Source: Gammaproteobacteria bacterium
GTDB taxonomy: Bacteria; Pseudomonadota; Gammaproteobacteria; Pseudomonadales; Azotimanducaceae
Assembly (NCBI GenBank): GCA_009841635.1
Contig: VXLJ01000037.1
Span: 1 to 63,278, forward strand
Length of the DNA stretch: 63,278 nucleotides
Direction: 5' to 3'
In this document: piece by piece, positions 26,978 through 36,144 of the stretch
Layout of the letters: each line of letters opens with the position of its first letter
How positions within the stretch are numbered: position 1 is the first letter of the stretch
Program-made: the position numbers and the translations under genes
Notes under the pieces: generated by a model
Database searches by the model: none
What the model was told of the DNA's origin: nothing
What the model saw: the letters and a program-made list of their open reading frames with translations, nothing else

Positions 26978-27835
26978 TCAGTCCGTATCTCGTGGTTCAG
27001 GCTCTGGGCAAGTTTGTGGTTGCAAAACCTCAGGACAACTAAAGTCGTAAATACGCGCGCTTAAATAGAAGTTACGCCTAACCACGACGAATTTCACGTC
27101 GGCATTCATATCAAGCTCGGTCAGAATCACCTCGCCAACTTCAGGTACGAACGAGTAATTAAGCGACTGCTTGAAGGCGTACACCTTCATGAACGCATTC
27201 GGCCTCACTTCGCTGTCAAGCGCTGTGCTTACCTGCTCTAAACGACGCGTGTCGCTGTTTATGACGATGCGGGTCACGACGTGCTCGTCTAACTGTTTTG
27301 CTCGATTCTCTTCAAGAAATTGACTGAGCGGCTTCGTTTGGAAGATCACGCGATGCGGCTCTCGTTCAATGACTTTTAACGCGCTAAAGTCGACCAACTC
27401 ATCCAACGTAGATTCTGGATATAGCGTGCCGCCGCGGTGTTCATAGCGGGACAACTCTCTCGCTTTTGGCTCGCGCCCTTCGATGCTCAGCAAGCGCCAA
27501 CCAACTTGATCTTGATCTTTCGGGTCAGGTGCGATTTCATCGGACGGAATGTACTGTTCAATCCAATCCTTGTTGCGGTTCGAGTTGCTGTGTGCGTAAA
27601 AGGCGCATACTGGAAACAGCTGCGTAGCGTCTAGATTGAGAGCTTCGCGGACGAGCGCTTGATCGGCTGCGTCCAGCAATGGCATGTCGACTTCGAACGG
27701 CAGAACCGATGGGCAGCCTCGAGGTGCTGACGCTTGCACGGTCTCGTTATTTAGGTCATTGGATTGCTCTTGTGCGCCAAGAGTGACGGACGCGACCAGC
27801 AAAGTCGCGATAACTGCGTGTCGAATAACGTTCAA
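26978..27835 (-). CDS. Exported protein of unknown function
   Basis: Not recognised. 285 aa with a clear signal peptide (about 1-20, ending near LGA) and no lipobox, so probably periplasmic. The mature part is hydrophilic and mixed alpha/beta. It has two cysteines in the N-terminal 80 residues (near 41 and 78) and two near the C-terminus (near 265 and 274), which could form disulfides after export, and a low-complexity proline/acidic tail. The start is TTG at 27835 without a convincing Shine-Dalgarno; it is the only start that keeps the signal peptide. It lies upstream of prmA on the same strand (27 bp gap) and divergent from the dehydrogenase gene. Confidence 0.7.
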   Translation of the reverse strand: MNVIRHAVIATLLVASVTLGAQEQSNDLNNETVQASAPRGCPSVLPFEVDMPLLDAADQALVREALNLDATQLFPVCAFYAHSNSNRNKDWIEQYIPSDEIAPDPKDQDQVGWRLLSIEGREPKARELSRYEHRGGTLYPESTLDELVDFSALKVIEREPHRVIFQTKPLSQFLEENRAKQLDEHVVTRIVINSDTRRLEQVSTALDSEVRPNAFMKVYAFKQSLNYSFVPEVGEVILTELDMNADVKFVVVRRNFYLSARIYDFSCPEVLQPQTCPEPEPRDTD

Positions 27836-28022
27836 GATCGGAGAATTAGGACGAGGTGAGCGAGCTCAATGCATGGACATGAATTTGCGCCCAAGGTTCG
27901 CGCGTCGCGCTCGAAATTGATTTTAATGCGACTTCGACGACGCAGGTGTCCCGTAAACTTGCGATTTTCTCGTCGCCACCCGCATTTGGTCGACGGATAG
28001 AGTGGTCTACGCAAGGTCTTCA

Positions 28023-29081
28023 ATGGCAATGAAACGGATAGCAGTGATTGAAGGAGACGACGCCGCACCCGAGGCGATGCGACCGGTGCTAGAGCTTTTG
28101 CACAATCTTAATTTACCTTTGACCTTTGAATATCCGATCGTCGGACAACCAGCCATTGACACGGTTGGGAGTCCTTTTCCTGACGCGGCACGGGACATGA
28201 TCGATGCTGCGGACGCAACTTTTTTCGGATCCACCAGTGGCCCCTCAGGTGCAAGTTTGATGTATTTGCGATGGGGCAAACAGACCTATGCGAATATTCG
28301 GCCTTGTCGATATTTTCAAGGTATTGCGAGCCCCTTAGCCAACCCAGTAGGCATTGACTTCGTAATTGTTCGCGAGAATCTAGAAGATCTCTATGTCGCT
28401 GTCGAAGGCGATTTGGCCGAGTTGGCATTCCTGGATCGACCGGGTCGCACGACGCGCAAACCATTACGTGAGTTGGGTCAAGGTCGTTATGCGATAAAAG
28501 CTATCACTCGTGAAGGTACGGAACGCATCGTGCGGTTTGCGTTTGAACTTGCTAAGAAACGAGCGAAGCAAAACAAAGTGACCTGCGTTACGAAGTACAA
28601 CATGCTGCGTGAGAGCGATGGTTACTTTCTCGAAGTGGCACGCGAAGTCGCGGAGGCCAATCCAGAAATAGAGTTCGACTCGTTTATTGTGGATGATTTT
28701 GCCTGTCGTCTGATCCGCGAACCTCAACGGTTTGATGTGGTTGTCATGCCGAACTTGTATGGGGATCTGCTATCGGATGCCGCGGGCGGCTTGTTGGGCA
28801 GTTTAGGTCTGGCGGCAAGTGGTTGCTATGGCGACGACTATGCCTATTTCGAACCTGCGCATGGCACTGCACCGGATATTGCTGGACAGAACATCATCAA
28901 TCCCACGGCCACGTTGCTCACGGCAAGCATGATGCTTGAATACATCGGCTTCGACGAGCAAGCGAAGCGTTTAGAGTCCGCCATTGAACAAATTTACGCC
29001 GATGGCAAGGTGCTGACGCCTGACCAAGGTGGCGACGCAACCACGCCTGCGATGGTTCAGGCTATCGCGGCAGCGATGTGA
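28023..29081 (+). CDS. Isocitrate/isopropylmalate dehydrogenase family protein
   Basis: NAD(P)-dependent beta-decarboxylating dehydrogenase, 352 aa. The substrate-binding arginines are in NIRPCR and VRENLEDLY, the catalytic metal-binding aspartates in VDDFACRL and DLLSDAAGG, and the nucleotide-binding EPAHGTAPDIAG is close to the C-terminus. The family includes isopropylmalate, homoisocitrate, NAD-isocitrate and tartrate dehydrogenases; which applies is not clear. No leuC/leuD lies nearby, which argues against plain LeuB. The ATG at 28023 has AAGG six bases upstream, better than the GTG at 28002. It overlaps the next gene by GTGA. Confidence 0.85.
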   Translation: MAMKRIAVIEGDDAAPEAMRPVLELLHNLNLPLTFEYPIVGQPAIDTVGSPFPDAARDMIDAADATFFGSTSGPSGASLMYLRWGKQTYANIRPCRYFQGIASPLANPVGIDFVIVRENLEDLYVAVEGDLAELAFLDRPGRTTRKPLRELGQGRYAIKAITREGTERIVRFAFELAKKRAKQNKVTCVTKYNMLRESDGYFLEVAREVAEANPEIEFDSFIVDDFACRLIREPQRFDVVVMPNLYGDLLSDAAGGLLGSLGLAASGCYGDDYAYFEPAHGTAPDIAGQNIINPTATLLTASMMLEYIGFDEQAKRLESAIEQIYADGKVLTPDQGGDATTPAMVQAIAAAM

Positions 29082-29881
29082 AAAGTGAATTGAACGTCGT
29101 CGTGCATGACGGCGACGGTCCACCCATGTTGCTGGTGCACGGCATGTTGGCGAGTCGTTCACAGTGGCTTCTCAATCTTCCCGTGTTGGCGGAATTTGTC
29201 CAGCCGGTCACCATCGAGTTATTCGGACATCATCTCTCACCTTCACCCACCGACCCCGCCAATTACCTGCCCGATAACTATGTCAGTTTGTTCGAAGGTA
29301 TACGCGAAGGGTTAGAAATTGACCAATGGTTTGTAGGTGGCTGTTCATTAGGCGCAGCACTCAGTATGCGCTATGCGCTAACGCACCCGACTCGCGTACT
29401 CGGTCAGTTTTTCACCAACAGCTCTTCAGCATTTGCGGATGCGCAAACCGTTTCAATGTGGCAAGCCAACAGCAAGCGGTCTTACGAGCGCGTCCTACAA
29501 GGTGGGAGACAAGCCATTGACCGCATTCCAGTGCATCCTCGACATGGAAAACACTTACCTGCGCGCATAAAAGCTGCACTCATCGAAGACAGCGTTAGCC
29601 ACGATGTGCAAGGCATCGCGGCAACGATGCGATGGACCAGCCCAGGTGCGTCGGTTCGAGACCGCCTTCACGAGTTATCGATGCCATCCATGCTGCTGTG
29701 TGGTGTATATGAACGCCGTTTTAAACCATTGCGAGAGGTCGCGCGGACCCGTATTGCGCAATTGACAATCCATGATCTCCCGGCGGGCCATGCAGTCAAT
29801 ATGGAAGCGGCGGACGAATTCAACGAACATGTGCGAACCTTCGTTGCCAAGCATGCGAAAGCCAGTTCATATGCCGCTTGA
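29078..29881 (+). CDS. Alpha/beta hydrolase
   Basis: Cytoplasmic alpha/beta-hydrolase, 267 aa. The oxyanion motif LLVHGMLAS is near 17-25, the nucleophile elbow GGCSLGA has its serine near 90, and the histidine is in LPAGHAVNME near the end. The cap region and substrate are unknown. The GTG start at 29078 overlaps the dehydrogenase stop, and the acyltransferase starts 11 bp before its end. With an acyltransferase neighbour, a lipid or ester substrate is plausible. Confidence 0.85.
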   Translation: MKSELNVVVHDGDGPPMLLVHGMLASRSQWLLNLPVLAEFVQPVTIELFGHHLSPSPTDPANYLPDNYVSLFEGIREGLEIDQWFVGGCSLGAALSMRYALTHPTRVLGQFFTNSSSAFADAQTVSMWQANSKRSYERVLQGGRQAIDRIPVHPRHGKHLPARIKAALIEDSVSHDVQGIAATMRWTSPGASVRDRLHELSMPSMLLCGVYERRFKPLREVARTRIAQLTIHDLPAGHAVNMEAADEFNEHVRTFVAKHAKASSYAA

Positions 29882-30728
29882 TGGCAGCGTCGCTCCTAAT
29901 GACGACCAGCACATTGTCGACGTTCTGATTGAAGAGCGCGCCGAACACCTACGTCATCGGCCATATCTGTGGCCAGTCGTGCGCTTCCTTTGCAAAGGGG
30001 TGCTGGGTTACACCAAAGCAGTCGCCATGGTTGATTCAGTTCAAGGCATGAACGGCCGTGAAATTTTTGATCACATGTCCAAAGTGCTGCACTTAAATGT
30101 ACAAACCCACGGTATTGAGCACATACCGAATTCAGGTCCAGCGCTGGTTACGCCAAACCACCCGGCGGGTATTGCAGACGGTATTGCCGTCTATGACGCC
30201 CTTAAAGCGAAACGGGGAGATATGTGTTTCGTTGCGAATCGCGACGCGATTCGAGCCGCTGAGGGTCTCGCCGACGTCATCATTCCGGTTGAGTGGCGCG
30301 TCCACGAGCGTACACCACAGAAAACTCGCGAAACCGTGCGTGCAATTAATCACGCATTTGCGGAAGATCGATTGGTTGTGATTTTTCCTTCAGGCCGACT
30401 CGCTGAGCCGACCGTGCGTGGTTTAAAGGAACGACCTTGGCAAACTACCGCGCTGAGTTTTGCACGGCGCAATGACGTGCCAGTGATACCCATGCACATC
30501 AAAGGTGAAAACACCATCTTTTACTACGCCACGTGGTATATCAATGACGAACTGAAGGACATGACGCTTTTTCGCGAGATCCTTAAAAAAGCCGGCCGAC
30601 CTTACACCATGAGGCTCGGTGAGCCGTTTGCGATCCAAGATCGACGTGATATGAGCGAGTTAACTGAACGCCTACGATCGTTTGTGCTCAACGATTTGCG
30701 TAACGGCACCACACGATTTGAGCCTTGA
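29871..30728 (+). CDS. PlsC-like lysophospholipid acyltransferase
   Basis: Glycerolipid acyltransferase fold, 285 aa. The catalytic HX4D box is NHPAGIAD (near 97-104), and the phosphate-binding FPSGRLAEP motif matches the family block III. The ATG at 29871 is taken because the upstream in-frame codons lie inside the hydrolase gene and look unrelated. A moderately hydrophobic stretch near 40-60 may attach it to the membrane. It ends the hydrolase-acyltransferase pair, which could remodel phospholipid or ornithine-type lipids (inference). Confidence 0.83.
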   Translation: MPLDGSVAPNDDQHIVDVLIEERAEHLRHRPYLWPVVRFLCKGVLGYTKAVAMVDSVQGMNGREIFDHMSKVLHLNVQTHGIEHIPNSGPALVTPNHPAGIADGIAVYDALKAKRGDMCFVANRDAIRAAEGLADVIIPVEWRVHERTPQKTRETVRAINHAFAEDRLVVIFPSGRLAEPTVRGLKERPWQTTALSFARRNDVPVIPMHIKGENTIFYYATWYINDELKDMTLFREILKKAGRPYTMRLGEPFAIQDRRDMSELTERLRSFVLNDLRNGTTRFEP

Positions 30729-31063
30729 TTGACCGCCAATCTAGGCATAGCGTGCTAGATTTCGTCAAATACTGAAGATCATGCGCTGCTCGGTCCAAGG
30801 TTTCGGCGAATCCCCCACTGAGCTTGATTGGCGAACAAACCACGATTCAAGATTGTCTGTGATTTCATAGTTGAGCAATGAAGACGAATCAGGTGTGTAT
30901 TTCGAACATTGGCGCCACCGATGTGCTTATGGCTAGCGGCAATCACGATGAGTGGCGATGAGTACTGAAAAACTGTTAAATTTCGTAGACTGAAAAGGGT
31001 GGCTAACAGGTCATACTTAGCTCAGGTTGCTAAATTCAGCTAAGTCGGAGATACGCAGTTAAA
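30729..31063. other. Intergenic region ahead of the MoxR/VWA pair
   Basis: 335 bp without a supportable gene or tRNA. The last 60 bp should hold the promoter and leader of the MoxR-type gene. The only structure noted is the CTTAGCT/AGCTAAG inverted repeat described separately. No clear sigma-70 promoter was found by eye. Confidence 0.5.
31016..31044 (+). repeat. Inverted repeat upstream of the MoxR-type gene
   Basis: Perfect 7-bp arms CTTAGCT (31016-31022) and AGCTAAG (31038-31044) flank a 15-nt spacer. The repeat ends 19 bp before the TTG start of the ATPase gene, just ahead of a GGAG. It could be an operator or an mRNA hairpin controlling initiation. There is no run of T after it on either strand, so a terminator is unlikely. 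Confidence 0.35.
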
Positions 31064-32464
31064 TTGGTAGAAACACGGCCAACAACGTTCGGTGAACTCA
31101 AAGCGTCGGGTTACGAACCGACGCCGGTTAAACAAGAACTCAGACGCAACCTTATTCGCAAACTGCAAGTCGGCGACGTGCTTTTTCCTGGTGTGATCGG
31201 CTATGACGACTCCGTTGTACCGCAGTTAGTCAATGCACTGCTTAGTTGCCAAGATGTCATTCTTTTAGGGGAGCGCGGACAAGCTAAATCAAAGATTGTT
31301 CGAAGCTTGACATCGTTGTTGGATGACGAGTTACCGGTACTTGCAGAGGCGGAAATTCCCGAATCACCATTCGCCCCAATCACGGGTATCGGCAAATCCA
31401 TACTCGCGGAACAAGGTGATGACGCGACGATTGGTTGGCTTGCGCGAGATGATCGCTATGCAGAAAAACTAGCCACGCCAGATATCACTATTGCAGATTT
31501 AATCGGCGAGATAGATCCTGTAAAAATCGCTGAAGGTCGCTACTTAGCGGACGAGTCGACGTTGCACTTCGGTCTCATTCCCCGTGTAAATCACGGGATT
31601 TTTGCGATTAACGAGTTGCCGGATTTGGCCGAACGCATTCAAGTCGGTCTGCTGAACGTATTGGAAGAACGCGACGTGCAAATTCGAGGTCACAAGATCC
31701 GTCTTCCGCTTGACGTTTTCCTCGTTGTAACCGCGAATCCAGAAGACTACACCAATCGCGGTCGCTTGATTACTCCGCTCAAGGACCGTTTTGGTGCGCA
31801 AGTGAGAACGCATTACCCGCAAACCATCGCGGAAGAACTAGATATTGTTCACCAAGAAGCAACCTCTCTTGGGCTTGATGACGTTAGCCTCGACGTGCCA
31901 GATTACATGGCGTCGATCGCAGTAGAAATCACCCATCTTGCGAGAGCTTCAGCGGACATTAATCAGCGATCGGGTGTGTCGGTTCGCACCTCGATAACTG
32001 TTTACGAAACAATGCTCGCGAATGCATACCGGCGTGCCCTCCTACTATCGGAAAAGACGGTTGTGCCGCGGATATCGGACTTGCAGTTCATCATGCCTGC
32101 GCTTTACGGCAAACTTGAGTTTGAAGTCTTCGATGAAAGTGAAGAGGATAGTGTCGTCACCAAGCTCTTGAATGGCGCGGTAAAGAATGTTTGGAACCGA
32201 TATTACGACGTCGACGAGCTAGAAGGCCTGATTGAATATTTCGAAAACACCGAAGGTCTTGAAGTCGGCTCGGATGTGACGCTCGAAACCTATGCCGCCT
32301 GCATTGCCAGCTCCGACGTGCTTCGTGGGATGCTCAAGAGTGAGTCCCTTGAATCGGCTTCACTGGCCTCCGATCTTGAGTTTTTGCTTGAAGGCATGTA
32401 TTTGCATGACTTGCTTAGCAAAGAGTCCATAGGTAAGCGCGAGCGATACGCATCGCTCAATTAG
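31064..32464 (+). CDS. MoxR/BchI-type AAA+ ATPase
   Basis: AAA+ ATPase of the MoxR/magnesium-chelatase clade, 466 aa. The Walker A is GERGQAKS (69-76), with Ala before the Lys, a variant common in MoxR proteins. The Walker B region is GIFAINELPDL (178-188), and the sensor-1 asparagine lies in VVTANPED (near 225). The C-terminal lid domain extends beyond 330. MoxR ATPases act with VWA-domain partners as chaperones that insert metals or activate enzymes, and here the VWA gene follows 9 bp downstream. The start is TTG at 31064, with GGAG 13 bases upstream (longer than ideal). The client is unknown; no dehydrogenase or nitric-oxide-reductase target is adjacent. Confidence 0.85.
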   Translation: MVETRPTTFGELKASGYEPTPVKQELRRNLIRKLQVGDVLFPGVIGYDDSVVPQLVNALLSCQDVILLGERGQAKSKIVRSLTSLLDDELPVLAEAEIPESPFAPITGIGKSILAEQGDDATIGWLARDDRYAEKLATPDITIADLIGEIDPVKIAEGRYLADESTLHFGLIPRVNHGIFAINELPDLAERIQVGLLNVLEERDVQIRGHKIRLPLDVFLVVTANPEDYTNRGRLITPLKDRFGAQVRTHYPQTIAEELDIVHQEATSLGLDDVSLDVPDYMASIAVEITHLARASADINQRSGVSVRTSITVYETMLANAYRRALLLSEKTVVPRISDLQFIMPALYGKLEFEVFDESEEDSVVTKLLNGAVKNVWNRYYDVDELEGLIEYFENTEGLEVGSDVTLETYAACIASSDVLRGMLKSESLESASLASDLEFLLEGMYLHDLLSKESIGKRERYASLN

Positions 32465-32473
32465 GTATCCATC

Positions 32474-34477
32474 ATGCGTCAAATCCCGACTCGACATCGT
32501 TACTTTAATTGGGATGGCTCACGCGCATCGCGCTTCGATATCGACGAAGTATTGCAGCAACTTGCAGACGATGTCGCTGAATATGGCGATCTAGGCGATG
32601 CCTTGCGACGGCTCATGTCGCGAGGGCTGCGCCCTCCCATGGGTGGGCAACGCCGTGGTTTGAACCAAATGTTGCGTTCGCTGCGCGACAAGCAGAACGA
32701 ACAATTGCGTCGGTTTGATCTCACCGGTGTGATGCGCGACATTGAGCGCCAGCTTGCTGAAATCATCGATATGGAACGCGAAGCCGTTCAAAAGATGCGC
32801 GAACAGATGTCTGACGAGGGCGATGACTTCACGCAAGACACCTTGCGGAATATCGCCGATAAACGCGAAAGTGAACTTCAGCAGCTGCCACCCGACGCGC
32901 CGGGGCGCGTCGATGCGCTTCAAAAGCATGACTTTCTAGATCCAGCTGCGCAACGCAAATTTCAAGATTTGCTGGAGAAACTCCGCAACGCTGTCACGGA
33001 CTCGTTCTTCAAGAATCTTTCAGATCGACTAAACAACATGTCGCCCGAAGACCTTCAGCGCATGAAAGACATGATGAAGGCGTTAAACGACATGTTGGTC
33101 AAAAAGATTGCCGGTGAAGAAGACACCGGATTCGACGAATTCATGAAGGAATTTGGCGATATGTTCGGTGACCAGCCCCCTGAATCCCTTGATGAACTGT
33201 TGCAGCAAATGCAACAACAAATGGCGGCGGCTCAGTCGTTGCTTTGGTCCATGTCCAAATCGCAGCGCGACCAACTTGCCGACTTGCTCAATGATCGGTT
33301 CGACGATCCGGAATTGAACGCCGAAATGAATAAATTGCGCAAGGAGCTCGATTACTTGATGCCGCCGGGCAAATCGTTTGGATTTCGCGGCCAAGAGGAG
33401 TTGGATTTAGAAGCGGCACAGCGCTTGATGGAGCAAATGCATGAGTACGAGCAACTCAAAGAGCAAATCCTCAAGGCGGAACGCTCAGGTGAACTAGAAA
33501 AGATCGATCGCGAGTTAATCAAAGAAATCCTTGGTGACGAAGCTGCCGACGAATTGATTGATTTGAAGCGCATTCGACAGATGCTTGAAGATTCAGGCTT
33601 GATCCGACAGGTCAACGGCAAAGACTGGGAGCTCACGCCAAATGGTGCACGCAAGTTAGGCTTCAAAGCGCTCGCTGAGATCTATGCACGCCTCCGCCAA
33701 GCTCGACTTGGGTCTCATGCGATGCCTGAAGAAGGTCGCTTCGGCGATCGGCAAGCAGAAACTAAACAATACGAGTACGGCGATCCGCTCCATCTAGACC
33801 TACCCAAAACCATCTATAACGCCATCGTCCGGAACGGTCCTGGCACACCGGTGGCTTTAAGCGCTGATGATTTTGAGATTCATCGATCGGAGCTAAAAAC
33901 CTCTACCCACACTGTGATGTGTCTTGATTTGTCGACTTCGATGGCGATGCGGGGTGCGTTTCAACCAGCGAAAAAAGTTGCGTTAGCCTTGCAACACTTG
34001 ATCACTTCGCAGTATCCACACGACTCGTTTTACGTTATCGGATTTGACGTATTGGCGCGCGAGGTAAAACCACACGAATTGCTCTATTTGCAGTGGGACG
34101 AATACATGACCGGCACCAATATGGAACATGCCTTGTTGTTGTCCGAAAAACTGCTAGCTGAGCACAAAGGCGGGACTAAGCAGGTGATTCTCATTTCAGA
34201 TGGCGAGCCTACCGTGCACTTCGCCAACGGGCGAACGCAATTCAACTATCCACCAACGCGAGCGACTTTGCGCGCCACCTATCGCGCGGTGCAACGCTGC
34301 ACAAAACGCAATATATCTATTAACACGTTCATGCTTGATTCCGATGGGTACTTCGCGAACTTCATTGACGAAGTCACGAAGATCAACGGTGGTCGCGTGT
34401 TTTACACAAATCCGCGTCGCTTAGGCGAATACGTGCTAGTCGACTACATAAACGGTAAACGCAGCAAGATACGTTAA
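32474..34477 (+). CDS. VWA-domain partner of the MoxR-type ATPase
   Basis: A protein of 667 aa. The N-terminal three quarters are charged and helix-rich, with many Gln, Glu, Asp and Met residues, as in the linker parts of BchD/CobT-like proteins. A von Willebrand A domain fills the C-terminus (about 475-650). Its MIDAS metal motif DLSTS is near 485-489, with the later conserved threonine in TGTNME and the aspartate in ISDGEP. No signal peptide, so cytoplasmic. With the ATPase it forms a BchI/BchD-like pair that probably remodels a metalloenzyme. It ends 5 bp from the convergent acyl-CoA dehydrogenase. Confidence 0.85.
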   Translation: MRQIPTRHRYFNWDGSRASRFDIDEVLQQLADDVAEYGDLGDALRRLMSRGLRPPMGGQRRGLNQMLRSLRDKQNEQLRRFDLTGVMRDIERQLAEIIDMEREAVQKMREQMSDEGDDFTQDTLRNIADKRESELQQLPPDAPGRVDALQKHDFLDPAAQRKFQDLLEKLRNAVTDSFFKNLSDRLNNMSPEDLQRMKDMMKALNDMLVKKIAGEEDTGFDEFMKEFGDMFGDQPPESLDELLQQMQQQMAAAQSLLWSMSKSQRDQLADLLNDRFDDPELNAEMNKLRKELDYLMPPGKSFGFRGQEELDLEAAQRLMEQMHEYEQLKEQILKAERSGELEKIDRELIKEILGDEAADELIDLKRIRQMLEDSGLIRQVNGKDWELTPNGARKLGFKALAEIYARLRQARLGSHAMPEEGRFGDRQAETKQYEYGDPLHLDLPKTIYNAIVRNGPGTPVALSADDFEIHRSELKTSTHTVMCLDLSTSMAMRGAFQPAKKVALALQHLITSQYPHDSFYVIGFDVLAREVKPHELLYLQWDEYMTGTNMEHALLLSEKLLAEHKGGTKQVILISDGEPTVHFANGRTQFNYPPTRATLRATYRAVQRCTKRNISINTFMLDSDGYFANFIDEVTKINGGRVFYTNPRRLGEYVLVDYINGKRSKIR

Positions 34478-34482
34478 CTCAG

Positions 34483-35649
34483 TTAGTATGAACGTGGCAA
34501 TTCGAGCACGTGTTCGGTGATGTAGTTCAGCACCATTTCCTGTGAAATCGGTGCAATCCGCATCAATCTAGCTTCACGCCAGTAGCGTTCAACATGAAAC
34601 TCCTTGGCATAGCCAAACCCACCGTGAGTCTGCATGGCTTGATCGGCCGTTTGGAAACAGGCGTCCGCGGCGAGCCACTTGGCCATGTTTGCCTCGGCAC
34701 CGCAAGGTTGACCCTGATCGATCAACCAGGACGCTTTGCGAATCATGAGCTCAGCACTATCTAGCCGCATGCGAGCTTCTCCAAGAGGGAACGAAACACC
34801 TTGGTTTTGACCAATGGGTCGACCGAATACGACCCGATCTTTGGCGTAATTCACGGCCCGCCGCAAAGCAGCACGACCAATGCCGAGAGCTTCGGCCGCG
34901 ACTAGGACGCGCTCCGCATTGAGGCCGTCAAGAATGTGCCGAAATCCCTTGCCTTCGTCACCAACTCGATCCGTGACATGCACTGGCAGATCGTCGTATA
35001 CGACTTCACAGGTTGCAACGGCGTTGCGGCCGACTTTGGGGATAGGCGAAATCGTGACTTCTGGTCGTTGTAGTTCGGCGAGCAGCAGGGTCATACCTTC
35101 AGAGCGACGCTGGGCTTTATCCTTCGATTGGGTGCGCGTCAGTAGAAGGACCCGTTCAGAATCCAGCGCTTTGGTCGTCCACACTTTGCGACCTTTTACG
35201 ATGTAGTAGTCGCCGTCACGCGTGGCAGTGGTGGTTATCGATGTTGTATCCGTGCCGGCATTCGGTTCGGTGACCCCGAAGGCAACGTGCAGGTCCCCGT
35301 TCGCTACGCGTGGCAGATATTTCTGTTTCATCGCTTCGCTGCCGTGCTTGACGACAGGGTGCATACCGAAGATAGATAGATGAATGCCACTCGCGCCATT
35401 CATTGCAGCGCCTGACGCAGAAATTTCTTCAAGAATGATGGAAGCTTCAGTAATACCTTTGCCGCTACCGCCGTACTCCTCGGGTATGGCAATGCCTATC
35501 CAACCACCTTCAGCCAGTGCGTTGTAGAAGTCCCACGGAAACTGATGTTCTTCATCACATTTCGCCCAGTATTCGTCTGGAAAATCCTTGCAAATACGCC
35601 GAATGGCGTCGCGGATCAGGTCTTGTTCTTCAGTTAGCGCAAAGTCCAT
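34483..35649 (-). CDS. Acyl-CoA dehydrogenase
   Basis: FAD-dependent acyl-CoA dehydrogenase, 388 aa, the usual length. Conserved parts are the EEYGG loop near 62, FGVTEPNAGTDT near 130, WTTKA at the FAD/substrate interface, the MQTHGGFGYAKE helix, and the C-terminal active-site region. The ATG at 35649 is preferred to a TTG one codon upstream. It diverges from the MaoC-CitE-enoyl-CoA hydratase genes (45 bp between starts), so one control region may serve both. Together they suggest one acyl-CoA route, possibly for a branched or dicarboxylic acid. Confidence 0.92.
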   Translation of the reverse strand: MDFALTEEQDLIRDAIRRICKDFPDEYWAKCDEEHQFPWDFYNALAEGGWIGIAIPEEYGGSGKGITEASIILEEISASGAAMNGASGIHLSIFGMHPVVKHGSEAMKQKYLPRVANGDLHVAFGVTEPNAGTDTTSITTTATRDGDYYIVKGRKVWTTKALDSERVLLLTRTQSKDKAQRRSEGMTLLLAELQRPEVTISPIPKVGRNAVATCEVVYDDLPVHVTDRVGDEGKGFRHILDGLNAERVLVAAEALGIGRAALRRAVNYAKDRVVFGRPIGQNQGVSFPLGEARMRLDSAELMIRKASWLIDQGQPCGAEANMAKWLAADACFQTADQAMQTHGGFGYAKEFHVERYWREARLMRIAPISQEMVLNYITEHVLELPRSY

Positions 35650-35694
35650 CAATCAAAATACGACTCGTCGGAAGGTGCGAAGGGTAAGCCAAAG

Positions 35695-36144
35695 GTGGCG
35701 GGAAAGTACTTTGAAGAGCTGGAGGTTGGTTTTGAAATCCAACACGAACCCAGTCGAACGGTTACTGAAACGGACAATCTTCTATTTACGACACTCACTT
35801 TGAATCCACAGCCACTTCATCTTGATGCCGAGTTTGCGAAGAAATCCATTCACGGTCAGATTCTGGTCAATAGCATCTTTACGTTAGGTTTAGTCGTAGG
35901 TTTGTCCGTTGGTGACACGACGCTTGGCACCACGTTGGGAAATCTAGGGTTTGACAAAACGACGTTTCCTAGTCCGGTTTTTATAGGTGACACGATCACG
36001 GTTTCAACGAAAGTACTCGCGAAACGAGAGAGTCGCACCAAACCGGATCGCGGGATTGTGACGTTTGAACATCGAGGTGTCAATCAGCGTGGCGAGATTG
36101 TTTGCTCGTGCGAGCGCGGCGCGATGATGCAGCGAAAGACGTGA
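35695..36144 (+). CDS. MaoC family (hot-dog) acyl-CoA hydratase
   Basis: Hot-dog fold dehydratase/hydratase, 149 aa. The hydratase-2 motif is degenerate but placed as expected, with the acidic residue in TETDN (near 26) and HLDAEFA (near 42) and the short IHGQIL helix. MaoC proteins next to CitE-like lyases include mesaconyl-CoA, beta-methylmalyl-CoA and itaconyl-CoA hydratases. The GTG start at 35695 gives a normal N-terminus. It overlaps the lyase gene by GTGA, strong evidence for a shared pathway. Confidence 0.87.
   Translation: MAGKYFEELEVGFEIQHEPSRTVTETDNLLFTTLTLNPQPLHLDAEFAKKSIHGQILVNSIFTLGLVVGLSVGDTTLGTTLGNLGFDKTTFPSPVFIGDTITVSTKVLAKRESRTKPDRGIVTFEHRGVNQRGEIVCSCERGAMMQRKT

Noticed and set aside
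30729-31063. tRNA or small RNA in the gap before the MoxR gene
   Set aside because: No tRNA T-loop with matching acceptor arms was found.
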